Notes under the pieces: model-generated
Seen by the model: the letters and a program-made list of their open reading frames with translations, nothing else
Told to the model about the DNA's origin: nothing
The model's database searches: none
Made by a program: the position numbers and the translations under genes
In this document: piece after piece, positions 8,967 to 21,027 of the stretch
Layout: each line of letters begins with the position of its first letter
Numbering within the stretch: the first letter of the stretch is position 1
From: Bacillus andreraoultii
Lineage (GTDB): Bacteria; Bacillota; Bacilli; Bacillales; Caldibacillaceae
DNA: 42,871 bases
Reading direction: 5' to 3'
Assembly: GCF_001244735.1 (NCBI RefSeq)
Contig: NZ_LN868936.1
Coordinates: 468,074 to 510,944, forward strand

Positions 8967-10259
8967 CTATTTTAAAAATCCTCGATAATGACGTTTTACA
9001 AGTTGAGCCTCTAGTTGTTTCATCGTCTCAAGAGCAACACCGATAACGATTAACAAACTCGTACCACCAATTTTAACACTGGCTGGTAAATTAGCAATAT
9101 TCGTAAAAAACACAGGTAATATCGCAACTATTGCTAAAAATATTGATCCAACAAAAGTTAGTCGATATAGTACTCCAGTAAAGTACTCTTGCGTTTGTTT
9201 ACCTGGTCTACGTCCCGGTACATAAGCACCTTGTTTTTTAAGATTATCCGCTAATTGTTCAGGGTTAACTTGTATGAACGCATAAAAGTAAGTAAATGCG
9301 ATGATTAAAGCAATATACAAGATCATTCCAAAGGGGTGGGAATAATCGAACCATTCAGTAATCCATCTTGTTACGCTACTATCTCCAAAGAACGATGCAA
9401 GTGTAGGCGGTGTAATTAAGAAAGATACTGCAAAGATAATAGGAATAACACCTGCAGCATTCACTTTTAAAGGAATGTGCGAAGAATTTCCACCTACTGT
9501 ATTGTGTCCAGCGGTTCTTTTTGCGTACTGAATAGGAATTCTCCGATCAGCTTGTTGAATAAAGATTACACCAACAACAATAGCCAAAATTAGTAATACT
9601 AATAGAATCGCAATAAGAATCCGGATAAATAGTTGTTCACCAGCATTTTCAAATTGTGAAGCATATATTTGGTTAATCATTGATGGAAAACCTGCAACAA
9701 TCCCAGCAAAAATGATAATTGAAATTCCATTACCGACACCTTTAGCAGTAATTAATTCACCTAGCCATAGTAGAAATGCAGTTCCAGTTGTTAGAACTAA
9801 AGCAATCATTAAGTGATTAGCAAAAGAATTATTTTGAATTAACATTCCACCAGCATATGCATTGAATCCATATGACATCCCGAATGCTTGAATAAAGCCT
9901 AAAATAATTGTTGCATATCGAGTGATTTGAGCAATTTTCTTTCGACCAACTTCGCCTTGTTTTGACCACTCAGTTAATTTCGGTACAACATCCATTTGCA
10001 GTAATTGCATGATAATGGATGCGGTAATGTATGGCATAATACCCATTGCAAGGATGGAAAAGTTCTTAAGAGCTCCACCACCGAATATATTTAAAACACC
10101 AAAGGCATTCGCTTCATGATCAAACTTTAACACGTCTGCGTTAACACCAGGCACTGGGACAAATGTGCCAATCCTGAAAATGATTAACATTAGAAGGGTA
10201 AAGATGATCTTGTTTCTAATATCTCGCACACGCATAAAATTGGAGAATGTACGGAACAT
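8967..10259 (-). CDS. secY: Protein translocase subunit SecY
   Basis: SecY forms the membrane channel of the general secretion pathway. The 430-residue protein has about ten hydrophobic helices. Recognisable family segments are FRIGTFVPVPGV in TM1, the plug region, ALGLGIMPYITASIIMQLL seen as MGIMPYITASIIMQLLQ, and YFYAFIQVNPEQLADNLKKQG before the C-terminal helices. The ATG at 10259 overlaps the rplO stop (TGATG), with GAGGTGG just upstream, favouring it over a TTG one codon earlier. The partner SecE is encoded at 36252-36431. Confidence 0.97.
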   Translation of the reverse strand: MFRTFSNFMRVRDIRNKIIFTLLMLIIFRIGTFVPVPGVNADVLKFDHEANAFGVLNIFGGGALKNFSILAMGIMPYITASIIMQLLQMDVVPKLTEWSKQGEVGRKKIAQITRYATIILGFIQAFGMSYGFNAYAGGMLIQNNSFANHLMIALVLTTGTAFLLWLGELITAKGVGNGISIIIFAGIVAGFPSMINQIYASQFENAGEQLFIRILIAILLVLLILAIVVGVIFIQQADRRIPIQYAKRTAGHNTVGGNSSHIPLKVNAAGVIPIIFAVSFLITPPTLASFFGDSSVTRWITEWFDYSHPFGMILYIALIIAFTYFYAFIQVNPEQLADNLKKQGAYVPGRRPGKQTQEYFTGVLYRLTFVGSIFLAIVAILPVFFTNIANLPASVKIGGTSLLIVIGVALETMKQLEAQLVKRHYRGFLK

Positions 10260-10699
10260 CAAACCACCTCGGTTTTGCCACCTGCAGCTTCAATTGCTTC
10301 TTTTGCAGCAGCAGAAAATTTATGAGCCTTAACTGTAAGTTTCTTCTCAATTGTTCCGTTTGCTAAAATCTTAATCCCTGCTTTTTGTTTACTTACAATA
10401 CCAGTTTCAAGTAATAGTTCTGGTGTTACTTCAGTTCCATCTTCAAAACGATTTAAGGCATCTAAGTTTACAACTGCATATTCTTTACGGTTTATATTTG
10501 TAAATCCACGTTTTGGTAAACGTTGGAATAAAGGCATTTGTCCACCTTCGAATCCAGGACGTACACCGCCACCAGAACGGGAATTTTGACCTTTTTGGCC
10601 TCGTGTACTTGTTTTACCGTGACCACTACCAGTTCCACGTCCAACACGTTTACGATCTTTACGAGCACCTTCATTTAATTGTAACTCATGAAGTTTCAT
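10259..10699 (-). CDS. rplO: 50S ribosomal protein L15
   Basis: L15 extends deep into 23S rRNA and is needed late in large-subunit assembly. The 146 residues begin [20 protein letters not shown] and include the glycine-rich [19 protein letters not shown] loop and the [18 protein letters not shown] signature. The start follows GGAGGTGCC. The stop codon shares a base with the secY start, indicating coupled translation. Confidence 0.97.
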   Translation of the reverse strand: MKLHELQLNEGARKDRKRVGRGTGSGHGKTSTRGQKGQNSRSGGGVRPGFEGGQMPLFQRLPKRGFTNINRKEYAVVNLDALNRFEDGTEVTPELLLETGIVSKQKAGIKILANGTIEKKLTVKAHKFSAAAKEAIEAAGGKTEVV

Positions 10700-10731
10700 T
10701 TTTAGGCACCTCCTTTAGATAAAAGATTAAA

Positions 10732-10914
10732 TTATTGTTCTTTCACCGTTACTAAATGTGATACTTTGTTAATCATACCACGAATAGCTGGATTATCTTC
10801 TTTAACGACTGTTTGATGCATTTTTCTTAAACCTAATGCTTTAACAGTATCCCTTTGATCTTGTGGACGACCAATTAAACTACGGGTGAGGGTAATTTCA
10901 ATATTTTTTGCCAT
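10732..10914 (-). CDS. rpmD: 50S ribosomal protein L30
   Basis: A short 60-residue large-subunit protein with the family pattern [20 protein letters not shown] and [20 protein letters not shown]. The ATG at 10914 follows GGAGGGAAATAAC. It sits between rpsE and rplO in the standard spc order. Length and motifs are ordinary. Confidence 0.96.
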   Translation of the reverse strand: MAKNIEITLTRSLIGRPQDQRDTVKALGLRKMHQTVVKEDNPAIRGMINKVSHLVTVKEQ

Positions 10915-10927
10915 GTTATTTCCCTCC

Positions 10928-11428
10928 TTATCCTAGCAATTCTTCTACTGATTTATTACGTAAACGGGCTACATCTTCAGCACGTTTTAATTGTTTAATA
11001 CCATCCATAGTCGCTCTAACCATATTGATTGGTGTATTAGAACCTAAAGACTTAGTTAAAATATCACTAATACCAGCAAGTTCTAGTACCGCACGAACAG
11101 GTCCACCAGAGATAACTCCAGTACCTTCATGCGCAGGTTTTAAAAGTACATGGCCAGCTCCAAAGCGACCATTTACTTCATGTGGAATTGTTGTACCTAC
11201 ACGAGGAACTTCAATAAGATTTTTCTTTGCATCTTCAACTGCTTTACGAATTGCATCAGGAACTTCTTGAGCTTTCCCAGTTCCAAAACCTACATGACCG
11301 TTTTTATCACCAACAACTACTAGTGCTGTAAAACGGAAACGACGACCACCTTTAACAACTTTCGCAACACGGTTAACAGTAACCACGCGCTCTTCAAGTT
11401 CTAATTTTGATGGGTCAATACGACGCAT
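10928..11428 (-). CDS. rpsE: 30S ribosomal protein S5
   Basis: S5 helps form the mRNA entry channel and influences decoding accuracy. The 166 residues contain [20 protein letters not shown] and [17 protein letters not shown] (double-stranded-RNA-binding fold), then the C-terminal [10 protein letters not shown]-like segment seen as [20 protein letters not shown]. The loop VVKGGRRF, where spectinomycin-resistance changes usually fall, appears unaltered. The ATG at 11428 follows GGAGGG. Only 13 bases separate it from rpmD. Confidence 0.97.
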   Translation of the reverse strand: MRRIDPSKLELEERVVTVNRVAKVVKGGRRFRFTALVVVGDKNGHVGFGTGKAQEVPDAIRKAVEDAKKNLIEVPRVGTTIPHEVNGRFGAGHVLLKPAHEGTGVISGGPVRAVLELAGISDILTKSLGSNTPINMVRATMDGIKQLKRAEDVARLRNKSVEELLG

Positions 11429-11448
11429 ATACTTTCCCTCCTTTTTTA

Positions 11449-11811
11449 TTAAAATTCAAGTCCTGCTTCACGAGCAGCGTCTGCTAATGCTTGAATCCGA
11501 CCGTGATATAAGTATCCACTACGATCAAAAACAACCGATTTATAACCTTTTTCTACCGCACGTTTAGCTACTAATTCACCGACTTTTGCAGCAGCATCGA
11601 TATTGCTTGCGGATTCAACATTAATTTCTTTATCTAGAGTAGATGCACTTGCTAAAGTAACACCATTCATATCATCAATTAATTGTGCATAAATATGTTT
11701 GTTTGAACGGTAGACAGAGAGTCTTGGACGTTCAGGAGTACCAGATATTTTAGCACGTACGCGCGCATGTCTTTTTCTGCGAATCGCATTTTTATCAGGT
11801 TTTGTAATCAT
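11449..11811 (-). CDS. rplR: 50S ribosomal protein L18
   Basis: L18 binds 5S rRNA in the central protuberance. The 120 residues start [20 protein letters not shown] and contain the [20 protein letters not shown] motif and [20 protein letters not shown]. The ATG at 11811 gives the family length and lies eight bases after AGGAG. An in-frame GTG three codons upstream overlaps the Shine-Dalgarno site and is rejected. It lies between rplF and rpsE. Confidence 0.96.
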   Translation of the reverse strand: MITKPDKNAIRRKRHARVRAKISGTPERPRLSVYRSNKHIYAQLIDDMNGVTLASASTLDKEINVESASNIDAAAKVGELVAKRAVEKGYKSVVFDRSGYLYHGRIQALADAAREAGLEF

Positions 11812-11842
11812 ACTTGTCACTCCTTTCTACAACTGTTTAACC

Positions 11843-12379
11843 TTACTTACCAGTCTTACCTTCCTTACGACGGACATATTCACCTTCATAACGAATCCCT
11901 TTACCTTTATATGGTTCAGGCGGACGTACGTCTCTAATGTTAGCTGCTAAAGCACCAACTTGTTCTTTGCTAATCCCTTTAACAACGATTTTTGTATTAG
12001 ATGGTACATCGATTTCAATACCACTTTCTGGAATGATTTCAACAGGATGAGAGTACCCAACATTCAATACAAGTTTGTTACCTTGTTTTTGCGCACGGTA
12101 ACCAACCCCAATTAGTTCAAGGGATTTCTCAAAACCTTTTGAAACACCTTCTACCATGTTAGAAAGTAAAGCTCGTGTAGTACCGTGAATCGTCCGATGT
12201 TCTTTAGAATCAGATGGACGAGTGACAGTTAATACGTTATCTTCAACTGAAATTGTTAATTCTTTATTGAATTTTCTTGTCAATTCACCTTTAGGACCCT
12301 TTACAGTTACGTTATTATCGTTAATTGTTACTGTAACACCAGCAGGAATCTCGATAGGTTTTTTACCAATACGTGACAT
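11843..12379 (-). CDS. rplF: 50S ribosomal protein L6
   Basis: L6 is made of two similar domains near the factor-binding site at the base of the L7/L12 stalk. The 178 residues include [19 protein letters not shown] at the N-terminus, the repeat-derived GPKGELTR segment and the C-terminal signature [21 protein letters not shown]. The start follows GGAGGTGCAAAATA. Order and spacing are standard for the spc cluster. Confidence 0.97.
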   Translation of the reverse strand: MSRIGKKPIEIPAGVTVTINDNNVTVKGPKGELTRKFNKELTISVEDNVLTVTRPSDSKEHRTIHGTTRALLSNMVEGVSKGFEKSLELIGVGYRAQKQGNKLVLNVGYSHPVEIIPESGIEIDVPSNTKIVVKGISKEQVGALAANIRDVRPPEPYKGKGIRYEGEYVRRKEGKTGK

Positions 12380-12406
12380 TATTTTGCACCTCCATTCTTA
12401 TCAAAA

Positions 12407-12805
12407 TTACCAAACGTATGCTAATACTTCTCCACCGACTTTACGTGCACGTGCTTCTTTATCAGTAACAACGCCTGTAGAAGTAGAGATAATTGCAATT
12501 CCTAGACCGTTCAATACTTTAGGTACTTCATCAGCTTTAGCATATACACGTAGACCAGGTTTGCTAATTCGTTTTAATCCAGTAATTACACGTTCATTAT
12601 TCGGGCCGTATTTAAGGAAAATGCGGATGATCCCTTGTTTGTTGTCTTCAATATATTCAACATCACGAATGAAACCTTCACGTTTTAGGATTTCAACAAT
12701 ATCCTTTTTAATTTTAGAAGATGCTACTTCTAAACTTTCGTGACGTACCATATTCGCATTACGAATACGAGTTAATAAATCTGCAATTGGATCTGTCATA
12801 ACCAT
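12407..12805 (-). CDS. rpsH: 30S ribosomal protein S8
   Basis: S8 binds 16S helix 21 and organises the central domain. In proteobacteria it is the spc-operon repressor. The 132 residues show [18 protein letters not shown] and the C-terminal signature [27 protein letters not shown] start at codon 3 (ATG) is possible, but the first ATG at 12805 is better spaced from GGAGG and matches the usual Bacillus protein. No S8-type target structure was recognised near rplE. Confidence 0.96.
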   Translation of the reverse strand: MVMTDPIADLLTRIRNANMVRHESLEVASSKIKKDIVEILKREGFIRDVEYIEDNKQGIIRIFLKYGPNNERVITGLKRISKPGLRVYAKADEVPKVLNGLGIAIISTSTGVVTDKEARARKVGGEVLAYVW

Positions 12806-12835
12806 ACTTTTTACCTCCTTCCCTAAATTGGGATT

Positions 12836-13024
<189 letters not shown>

Positions 13025-13041
13025 TTAGCCTCCTTTACTGA

Positions 13042-13581
13042 TTACTTTTTAAACGGCATACCTAATTGAGTTAATAGTTCACGAGACTCTTCGTCAGTAT
13101 TTGCAGTTGTTACAATAACAATATCCATACCGCGTACTTTGGAAACTTTATCGTAATCAATTTCAGGGAAAATCAATTGCTCTTTAATACCTAAAGTGTA
13201 GTTACCGCGACCATCAAATGCATTTTTTGAGATACCACGGAAGTCACGTACACGAGGTAAAGATACAGATACTAATTTATCAAGGAAATCATACATCCGT
13301 TCACCACGTAATGTAACTTTTGCACCGATAGGCATTCCTTCACGAAGACGGAATCCAGCGATTGAATTTTTCGCTCTTGTAACAACAGGTTTTTGACCTG
13401 TAATTAAAGTTAATTCTTCAACAGCATTATCTAACGCTTTAGAGTTTTGAACTGCATCACCTACACCCATATTGACTACGATCTTATCAAGTTTAGGCAC
13501 TTGCATGACAGATTTATAGTTAAATTTACTCATTAAACTTGGAACAATTTCATTTACATATTTTTCTTTTAGGCGGTTCAT
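13042..13581 (-). CDS. rplE: 50S ribosomal protein L5
   Basis: L5 binds 5S rRNA in the central protuberance and touches P-site tRNA. The 179 residues start [20 protein letters not shown] and contain the [14 protein letters not shown] segment, [19 protein letters not shown] and [13 protein letters not shown] near the C-terminus. Two ATG codons are adjacent. The second (13581) matches the usual family N-terminus, while the first is slightly closer to the AGGAGG site, so one residue is uncertain. Confidence 0.96.
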   Translation of the reverse strand: MNRLKEKYVNEIVPSLMSKFNYKSVMQVPKLDKIVVNMGVGDAVQNSKALDNAVEELTLITGQKPVVTRAKNSIAGFRLREGMPIGAKVTLRGERMYDFLDKLVSVSLPRVRDFRGISKNAFDGRGNYTLGIKEQLIFPEIDYDKVSKVRGMDIVIVTTANTDEESRELLTQLGMPFKK

Positions 13582-13609
13582 CATGTGTACCTCCTTTCTT
13601 CAACACGAA

Positions 13610-13921
13610 TTATTTATCTAATACCGCACCTGATTTTTTTGCAATACGTACTTTTTTACCATCTATTACTTGATATCCAACACGAGTTGGTTTACCTGAT
13701 TTCGGATCAATTGGCATCACATTTGAAACATGAATGGCTGCTTCCATTGTAATAATTCCACCTTGTGGATTATCTTGAGAAGGTTTAGCGTGTTTCTTTA
13801 TAATATTGACACCTTCAACGATTACTCGGTCTTTTTTAGGATAAGCAGCTAGTACAATCCCTGTTTTCCCTTTGTCTTTACCGGAAATAACCATTACTTT
13901 GTCACCTTTTTTTACATGCAT
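13610..13921 (-). CDS. rplX: 50S ribosomal protein L24
   Basis: L24 is an assembly-initiator protein that binds the 5' end of 23S rRNA. The 103 residues begin [20 protein letters not shown], a KOW motif, and include [20 protein letters not shown]. The ATG at 13921 gives the family size. The upstream in-frame ATG would add eight residues that include the translated Shine-Dalgarno region (AAGGAGGTG), so it is rejected. It lies between rplN and rplE. Confidence 0.96.
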   Translation of the reverse strand: MHVKKGDKVMVISGKDKGKTGIVLAAYPKKDRVIVEGVNIIKKHAKPSQDNPQGGIITMEAAIHVSNVMPIDPKSGKPTRVGYQVIDGKKVRIAKKSGAVLDK

Positions 13922-13955
13922 AATTCGCACCTCCTTAAAAGGCAATACTATTTTA

Positions 13956-14354
<399 letters not shown>

Positions 14355-14363
14355 CTATATCAA

Positions 14364-15931
<1,568 letters not shown>

Positions 15932-15934
15932 TCA

Positions 15935-16276
15935 TTATCCCTCCTTTTTTTCTGTAAGCACGATTGTAATGTGGCTTGTACGTTTATTTATTTGAGATGC
16001 ACGGCCTTGAGCACGCGGACGGAACCGTTTCAATGTTGGTCCTTCATCAACAAATGCTTTAGATACAACTAAATTATTTACATCCATTTCGTAGTTATGT
16101 TCTGCATTAGCAATTGCAGAGTTTAACACTTTCTCTACGATTGGTGATGCACCTTTAGGTGTGAATTTTAAAATAGAAATTGCTTCACCTACTTGCTTTC
16201 CTCGAATTAAATCAACGACTAAGCGAGCTTTACGAGGAGCAATACGAACTGTTCTTGCAACAGCTTTTGCTTCCAT
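15935..16276 (-). CDS. rplV: 50S ribosomal protein L22
   Basis: L22 has a globular part on the 50S surface and a long hairpin that lines the exit tunnel where macrolides act. The 113 residues show [20 protein letters not shown], the [13 protein letters not shown] segment and the tunnel-loop signature [19 protein letters not shown]. No insertion or deletion is evident in that loop. The ATG at 16276 follows GGAGGG. Confidence 0.97.
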   Translation of the reverse strand: MEAKAVARTVRIAPRKARLVVDLIRGKQVGEAISILKFTPKGASPIVEKVLNSAIANAEHNYEMDVNNLVVSKAFVDEGPTLKRFRPRAQGRASQINKRTSHITIVLTEKKEG

Positions 16277-16294
16277 GGGTTTGCCCTCCTCTCA

Positions 16295-16573
16295 TTAACG
16301 TCTTGTTTTCTTATCATCACTGGCATGGCCTTTATAAGTACGAGTTGGTGCAAATTCACCAAGTTTATGTCCGACCATATCTTCAGAAATATATACTGGC
16401 ACATGTTTACGTCCATCATATACTGCGATTGTATGACCTACGAATGCAGGGAAAATAGTGGAACGACGAGACCAAGTTTTAATCACTTGTTTTTTACCAG
16501 ATTCGTTTAGAGCATCAACCTTTTTCATTAAATGTTCATCAACAAAAGGTCCTTTTTTTAAGCTTCGACCCAT
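16295..16573 (-). CDS. rpsS: 30S ribosomal protein S19
   Basis: S19 pairs with S13 in the 30S head. The 92 residues begin [20 protein letters not shown] and contain the family pattern [20 protein letters not shown] and [16 protein letters not shown]. The ATG at 16573 lies after GGGAGGTACCAAA; a longer frame would translate the Shine-Dalgarno region. The gene follows a marked hairpin in the rplB-rpsS spacer. Confidence 0.97.
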   Translation of the reverse strand: MGRSLKKGPFVDEHLMKKVDALNESGKKQVIKTWSRRSTIFPAFVGHTIAVYDGRKHVPVYISEDMVGHKLGEFAPTRTYKGHASDDKKTRR

Positions 16574-16590
16574 TTTGGTACCTCCCTTCA

Positions 16591-16629
16591 TGATTGCCCT
16601 ACGGTTCGTTTATTGAACCGTAGCAATCA
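16591..16629 (-). other. Intergenic hairpin between rplB and rpsS
   Basis: TGATTGC...TACGGTTC pairs with GAACCGTA-GCAATCA: two perfect stems of 7 and 8 bp with a 2-base bulge and a loop of about 6 bases. There is no T-run on the minus-strand side, so it is not a terminator. It ends just before the rpsS Shine-Dalgarno site. Confidence 0.6.
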
Positions 16630-16631
16630 AT

Positions 16632-17462
16632 CTATTTTTTACGACGGTGTACAATAAACTTATCAGATTTATTATTTTTCTTACGAGTCTTATACCCAAG
16701 AGTAGGTTTACCCCAAGGTGTAACAGGAGACTTACGTCCAACTGGAGCTTTACCTTCCCCACCACCATGTGGATGGTCATTAGGATTCATTACTGAACCA
16801 CGAACAGTAGGTCGTTTACCTAACCAACGAGAACGTCCAGCTTTACCAATATTAATTAGTTCATGTTGTTCATTACCAACTTGACCAACTGTAGCACGGC
16901 AAGCAGCAAGAATCATACGCACTTCACCTGAATTTAAACGAACAAGTACATATTTACCTTCTTTCCCAAGTACTTGTGCACTACTTCCAGCTGAGCGTAC
17001 TAATTGACCGCCTTTACCTGGTTTCAATTCAATATTATGAATCACTGTACCAACAGGAATTTTAGCAAGTGGTAAAGCATTACCAACTTTGATATCTGCG
17101 TCAGAACCTGATTCGATATCCATTCCAACTTTTAGCCCTTTTGGTGCAATGATATATCTTTTTTCACCATCATGATAATGAATTAATGCAATGTTTGCAG
17201 AGCGGTTTGGATCATATTCAATTGTGGCAACGCGTCCTGGAATGCCATCTTTATCACGTTTAAAATCAATCACACGATATTGACGTTTATGACCGCCACC
17301 TTTATGACGAACTGTTAACTTACCTTGGTTATTTCGACCAGCTTTTTTATTTAACGGACGTAGTAATGTTTTTTCTGGACTATCAGTCGTGATTTCAGCA
17401 AAGTCAGAAACTGTCATGTTACGACGACCGTTTGAAGTAGGTTTATAATGTTTAATCGCCAT
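16632..17462 (-). CDS. rplB: 50S ribosomal protein L2
   Basis: L2 is a primary 23S-binding protein close to the peptidyl-transferase centre. The 276 residues have the SH3/OB body ([32 protein letters not shown]) and the C-terminal signature [20 protein letters not shown] with the conserved histidine segment. The ATG at 17462 follows GGAGGG. Its order rplW-rplB-rpsS is standard. Confidence 0.98.
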   Translation of the reverse strand: MAIKHYKPTSNGRRNMTVSDFAEITTDSPEKTLLRPLNKKAGRNNQGKLTVRHKGGGHKRQYRVIDFKRDKDGIPGRVATIEYDPNRSANIALIHYHDGEKRYIIAPKGLKVGMDIESGSDADIKVGNALPLAKIPVGTVIHNIELKPGKGGQLVRSAGSSAQVLGKEGKYVLVRLNSGEVRMILAACRATVGQVGNEQHELINIGKAGRSRWLGKRPTVRGSVMNPNDHPHGGGEGKAPVGRKSPVTPWGKPTLGYKTRKKNNKSDKFIVHRRKK

Positions 17463-17486
17463 TTAATTTCCCTCCTTTTCTATAAT

Positions 17487-17771
17487 TTAGGCTTGAAAGA
17501 TTTCTATTTCCTTACTATCCTCAGTTAATTTAACAATCGCTTTACGGCGTTTATTTGTATAACCACCATATTTGCCCATGCGTTTGAATTTTCCTTTATA
17601 ATTCATAACATTAACTTTTTCTACCTTAACACCGAAGATTTCTTCTACAGCTTGTTTAACAAGTGTCTTGTTTGCTCTTACATCAACTTCGAATGTATAT
17701 TTACGTTCGTTCAAATCATTCATAGAGCGTTCAGTGATTACGGGGCGCTTAATGACATCACGTGCATCCAT
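17487..17771 (-). CDS. rplW: 50S ribosomal protein L23
   Basis: L23 surrounds the exit tunnel and is the docking point for trigger factor and SRP. The 94 residues show [40 protein letters not shown] and the [20 protein letters not shown] region. Its ATG shares one base with the rplD stop (TAATG), so the two are translationally coupled. Confidence 0.97.
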   Translation of the reverse strand: MDARDVIKRPVITERSMNDLNERKYTFEVDVRANKTLVKQAVEEIFGVKVEKVNVMNYKGKFKRMGKYGGYTNKRRKAIVKLTEDSKEIEIFQA

Positions 17772-18394
17772 TATGCTAGCACCTCCTCTACTTTTTCAAC
17801 AGCATCTTTCGTTATTATCAATTTTTCATGACCGATAATGTCAAGAACATTTACAGCGTTTGAGCTAACAACTTTGATACCTGGGATATTACGAGCAGAT
17901 AATAGTACATTTTCATTAATATCGCTAGTAACAACAAGAGCTTTTGAAGCTACAGATAAGTTATTGAGCACATTAACAAATTCCTTTGTCTTTGGTGCTT
18001 CAAATGTTAACTGATCAAGTACTAGAATATTATTTTCTTGTACTTTCGTAGATAAAGCTGATTTAATTGCTAGACGGCGAACTTTTTTAGGCAATTTGTA
18101 TGCATAGCTACGTGGTACCGGACCGAATACAGTACCTCCACCACGCCATTGCGGTGCACGAATTGACCCTTGACGAGCACGACCAGTTCCTTTTTGTCTC
18201 CATGGTTTACGACCGCCACCACGAACTTCAGAACGGTTTTTTACTTTTGACGTACCTTGTCTTTGTGAAGCACGAAGACTAATAATAACTTCTGACATTA
18301 CATGTTTGTTTGGTTCAATACCAAAAACAGAATCATTCAGTTCGATTTCTCCAACTTGTGATCCGCCTTGGTTATAAACTGTTACTTTTGGCAT
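17771..18394 (-). CDS. rplD: 50S ribosomal protein L4
   Basis: L4 has a globular domain on the 50S surface and a loop reaching the tunnel constriction opposite L22. The 207 residues include [20 protein letters not shown], the extended loop [19 protein letters not shown] and the [20 protein letters not shown] stretch. The tunnel-loop residues [12 protein letters not shown] look unaltered. In proteobacteria L4 represses the S10 operon; that role is not established by this sequence. Confidence 0.97.
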   Translation of the reverse strand: MPKVTVYNQGGSQVGEIELNDSVFGIEPNKHVMSEVIISLRASQRQGTSKVKNRSEVRGGGRKPWRQKGTGRARQGSIRAPQWRGGGTVFGPVPRSYAYKLPKKVRRLAIKSALSTKVQENNILVLDQLTFEAPKTKEFVNVLNNLSVASKALVVTSDINENVLLSARNIPGIKVVSSNAVNVLDIIGHEKLIITKDAVEKVEEVLA

Positions 18395-18420
18395 TCCAAT
18401 TGTCCTCCTTTCCTAAGTAA

Positions 18421-19050
18421 TTATCTTGATTTAACCGCACTTTGAATTTTCAAGAATGATTTTTTCGGACCAGGAACATTACCTTTAATCAAAAGTAAGT
18501 TTCTTTCAGTATCAACTTTTACTACTTCAAGATTTTGTATCGTAATTTGTTCTCCACCCATACGTCCTGGTAATGCTTTTGATTTAAATACGCGGTTTGG
18601 AGCTACTGGACCCATTGAACCTGGGCGTCTATGGTAACGTGAACCGTGTGCCATTGGACCACGTGATTGACCGTGACGTTTAATTGCACCTTGGAATCCT
18701 TTACCTTTGGAAATTCCCGTTACGTCTACGATACTACCTTCCTCGAAAATATCAGCTTTGACTTCTTGACCAAGTTCAAACTCTTCTATATTAATATCTC
18801 TAATTTCACTGATGAAGCGCTTAGGAGCGGTTTCTGCTTTTGCTACATGTCCTTTTTCAGGCTTGTTAGCTAATCTCTCAGGTTTATCATCGTAACCTAA
18901 TTGAATTGCATTATAACCGTCATTTTCTACAGTTTTCTTTTGAAGAACGACGTTTGGAGTTACATCAACTACAGTAACTGGTATTAAATCACCGTTTTCC
19001 AAGAAAATTTGAGTCATACCAATCTTTCTTCCTAAGATTCCTTTGGTCAT
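18421..19050 (-). CDS. rplC: 50S ribosomal protein L3
   Basis: L3 is an early-assembly protein whose long loop reaches the peptidyl-transferase centre. The 209 residues begin [20 protein letters not shown] and carry the family signature [20 protein letters not shown] with [20 protein letters not shown]. The ATG at 19050 follows GGAGGTGTGACTG. It follows rpsJ in the S10 order. Confidence 0.97.
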   Translation of the reverse strand: MTKGILGRKIGMTQIFLENGDLIPVTVVDVTPNVVLQKKTVENDGYNAIQLGYDDKPERLANKPEKGHVAKAETAPKRFISEIRDINIEEFELGQEVKADIFEEGSIVDVTGISKGKGFQGAIKRHGQSRGPMAHGSRYHRRPGSMGPVAPNRVFKSKALPGRMGGEQITIQNLEVVKVDTERNLLLIKGNVPGPKKSFLKIQSAVKSR

Positions 19051-19082
19051 CAGTCACACCTCCTGTTATTTTAACTTTATTA

Positions 19083-19515
<433 letters not shown>

Positions 19516-19521
19516 TTGAAT

Positions 19522-19550
19522 ATTATACATAAAAAAAATATACAATGCAA
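19522..19550 (-). promoter_or_regulatory. Promoter of the S10-spc-alpha cluster
   Basis: A perfect -10 box TATAAT (19522-19527) lies 17 bases downstream of a weak -35 TTGCAT (19545-19550). The interval is extremely AT rich with a run of eight T residues. It is placed between the tuf terminator and the rpsJ leader. Confidence 0.6.
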
Positions 19551-19670
19551 CTATTTTACGAATAATATTCGCCAACATTCAGCCTTCCTTATTATATATA
19601 GATTAAGGATAGATTTCAACATGAAATTGACTTCCAAAAGAGACCAATTCTACTATTATTCATTAAAATA

Positions 19671-19700
19671 AAAAAACGAGTGGAAATTGCCACTCGCTTT
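19671..19700 (-). terminator. Terminator of the str operon after tuf
   Basis: CGAGTGG (19677-19683) and CCACTCG (19690-19696) form a 7-bp stem with a 6-base loop. The minus strand ends in a run of seven T residues, with a matching A-run on the other side. It begins 15 bases after the tuf stop. Confidence 0.9.
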
Positions 19701-19711
19701 TTAAACTATTA

Positions 19712-20899
19712 TTATTTTAATACAGAAGCAACAGAACCTGCGCCTACTGTACGTCCACCTTCACGAATTGAGAATTTAGTTCCTTCTTCAATCGCAACTG
19801 GTGCAATAAGTTCAACTGTCATTTCAACGTTATCGCCAGGCATAACCATTTCTACACCTTCAGGTAACTCGATAATTCCAGTTACGTCAGTTGTACGGAA
19901 ATAGAATTGAGGACGATAGTTTGCGAAGAAAGGAGTATGACGACCACCTTCTTCTTTTGTTAATACGTATACTTGAGCTGTAAACTTTGTATGTGGGTTG
20001 ATTGTTCCTGGTTTTGCAAGAACTTGACCACGTTCAACTTCATCACGAGCAACACCACGAAGAAGTGCACCGATGTTGTCACCTGCTTCTGCTTGATCAA
20101 GAAGTTTACGGAACATTTCAACACCTGTTACAGTTGTTGATTTTGGTTCTTCAGAAAGACCAACGATTTCAACTACGTCACCAACTTTTACTACACCACG
20201 TTCTACACGTCCTGTAGCAACTGTACCACGACCAGTGATTGAGAATACATCTTCTACTGGCATCATGAATGGTTTGTCAGTATCACGTTCTGGAGTTGGA
20301 ATATATTCGTCAACAGCTGCCATTAATTCATGGATTTTTTCTTCCCATGCTGGATCCCCTTCAAGAGCTTTTAATGCAGAACCTTTAATTACAGGAATAT
20401 CATCACCAGGGAAGTCATATTCAGATAATAGGTCACGAACTTCCATTTCAACTAATTCTAGTAGTTCTTCATCGTCAACCATGTCACATTTGTTCATGAA
20501 TACAACGATGTAAGGAACACCAACTTGACGAGAAAGAAGGATATGTTCACGTGTTTGTGGCATAGGGCCATCAGCTGCAGATACAACTAGAATAGCTCCG
20601 TCCATTTGAGCAGCACCAGTGATCATGTTTTTAACGTAGTCAGCGTGTCCTGGGCAGTCAACGTGAGCATAGTGACGATTAGCTGTTTCATATTCTACGT
20701 GAGAAGTAGAAATTGTAATACCACGTTCTTTTTCTTCTGGAGCACCATCAATTTGATCATATCCACGTGCTTCAGCTCCACCAGTTTTTGATAATACAGT
20801 TGTAATTGCGGCAGTTAGAGTAGTTTTACCATGGTCAACGTGACCAATTGTACCAATATTAACATGTGGTTTAGAGCGATCGAATTTTTCTTTAGCCAT
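19712..20899 (-). CDS. tuf: Elongation factor Tu
   Basis: EF-Tu delivers aminoacyl-tRNA to the ribosomal A site as a GTP complex. The 395 residues have the G domain with P-loop GHVDHGKT (19-26), [28 protein letters not shown] and SALKALEG, then two beta-barrel domains. The ATG at 20899 follows AAAGGAGG. It is the last gene of the str operon, with a probable extra promoter in the fusA-tuf spacer. It is the only tuf copy in the window. Confidence 0.98.
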   Translation of the reverse strand: MAKEKFDRSKPHVNIGTIGHVDHGKTTLTAAITTVLSKTGGAEARGYDQIDGAPEEKERGITISTSHVEYETANRHYAHVDCPGHADYVKNMITGAAQMDGAILVVSAADGPMPQTREHILLSRQVGVPYIVVFMNKCDMVDDEELLELVEMEVRDLLSEYDFPGDDIPVIKGSALKALEGDPAWEEKIHELMAAVDEYIPTPERDTDKPFMMPVEDVFSITGRGTVATGRVERGVVKVGDVVEIVGLSEEPKSTTVTGVEMFRKLLDQAEAGDNIGALLRGVARDEVERGQVLAKPGTINPHTKFTAQVYVLTKEEGGRHTPFFANYRPQFYFRTTDVTGIIELPEGVEMVMPGDNVEMTVELIAPVAIEEGTKFSIREGGRTVGAGSVASVLK

Positions 20900-20948
20900 T
20901 AGGATTTATCCTCCTTTAATTTTCATATTATTTTAATGTATTTATGTA

Positions 20949-20978
20949 GCTTTGGAAACGGAATGCCATTTCCAAAGC
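20949..20978 (-). other. Perfect hairpin in the fusA-tuf spacer
   Basis: GCTTTGGAAA (20949-20958) and TTTCCAAAGC (20969-20978) form a perfect 10-bp stem with a 10-base loop. Neither side has a T-run. It would be at the very 5' end of a transcript from the adjacent promoter, where it could stabilise tuf mRNA, or act as a processing site in fusA-tuf mRNA. Confidence 0.7.
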
Positions 20979-20979
20979 A

Positions 20980-21007
20980 ATTATAACCTACAATAGTAGT
21001 TATACAA
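20980..21007 (-). promoter_or_regulatory. Possible internal promoter for tuf
   Basis: A perfect TATAAT (20980-20985) lies 16 bases from TTGTAT (21002-21007, 3 of 6). It is placed just after the fusA stop. An internal tuf promoter is common in Bacilli, so position supports it more than the -35 match. Confidence 0.45.
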
Positions 21008-21027
21008 GATTCGTTTTACAAAATCAA

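Noticed and set aside
10908-11270. A 120-codon plus-strand frame opposite rpsE
   Set aside because: It is antisense to a conserved ribosomal gene and has no ribosome-binding site or family match.
12222-12743. A 173-codon plus-strand frame across rplF and rpsH
   Set aside because: It crosses two certain genes in antisense and their spacer. The translation has no family resemblance.
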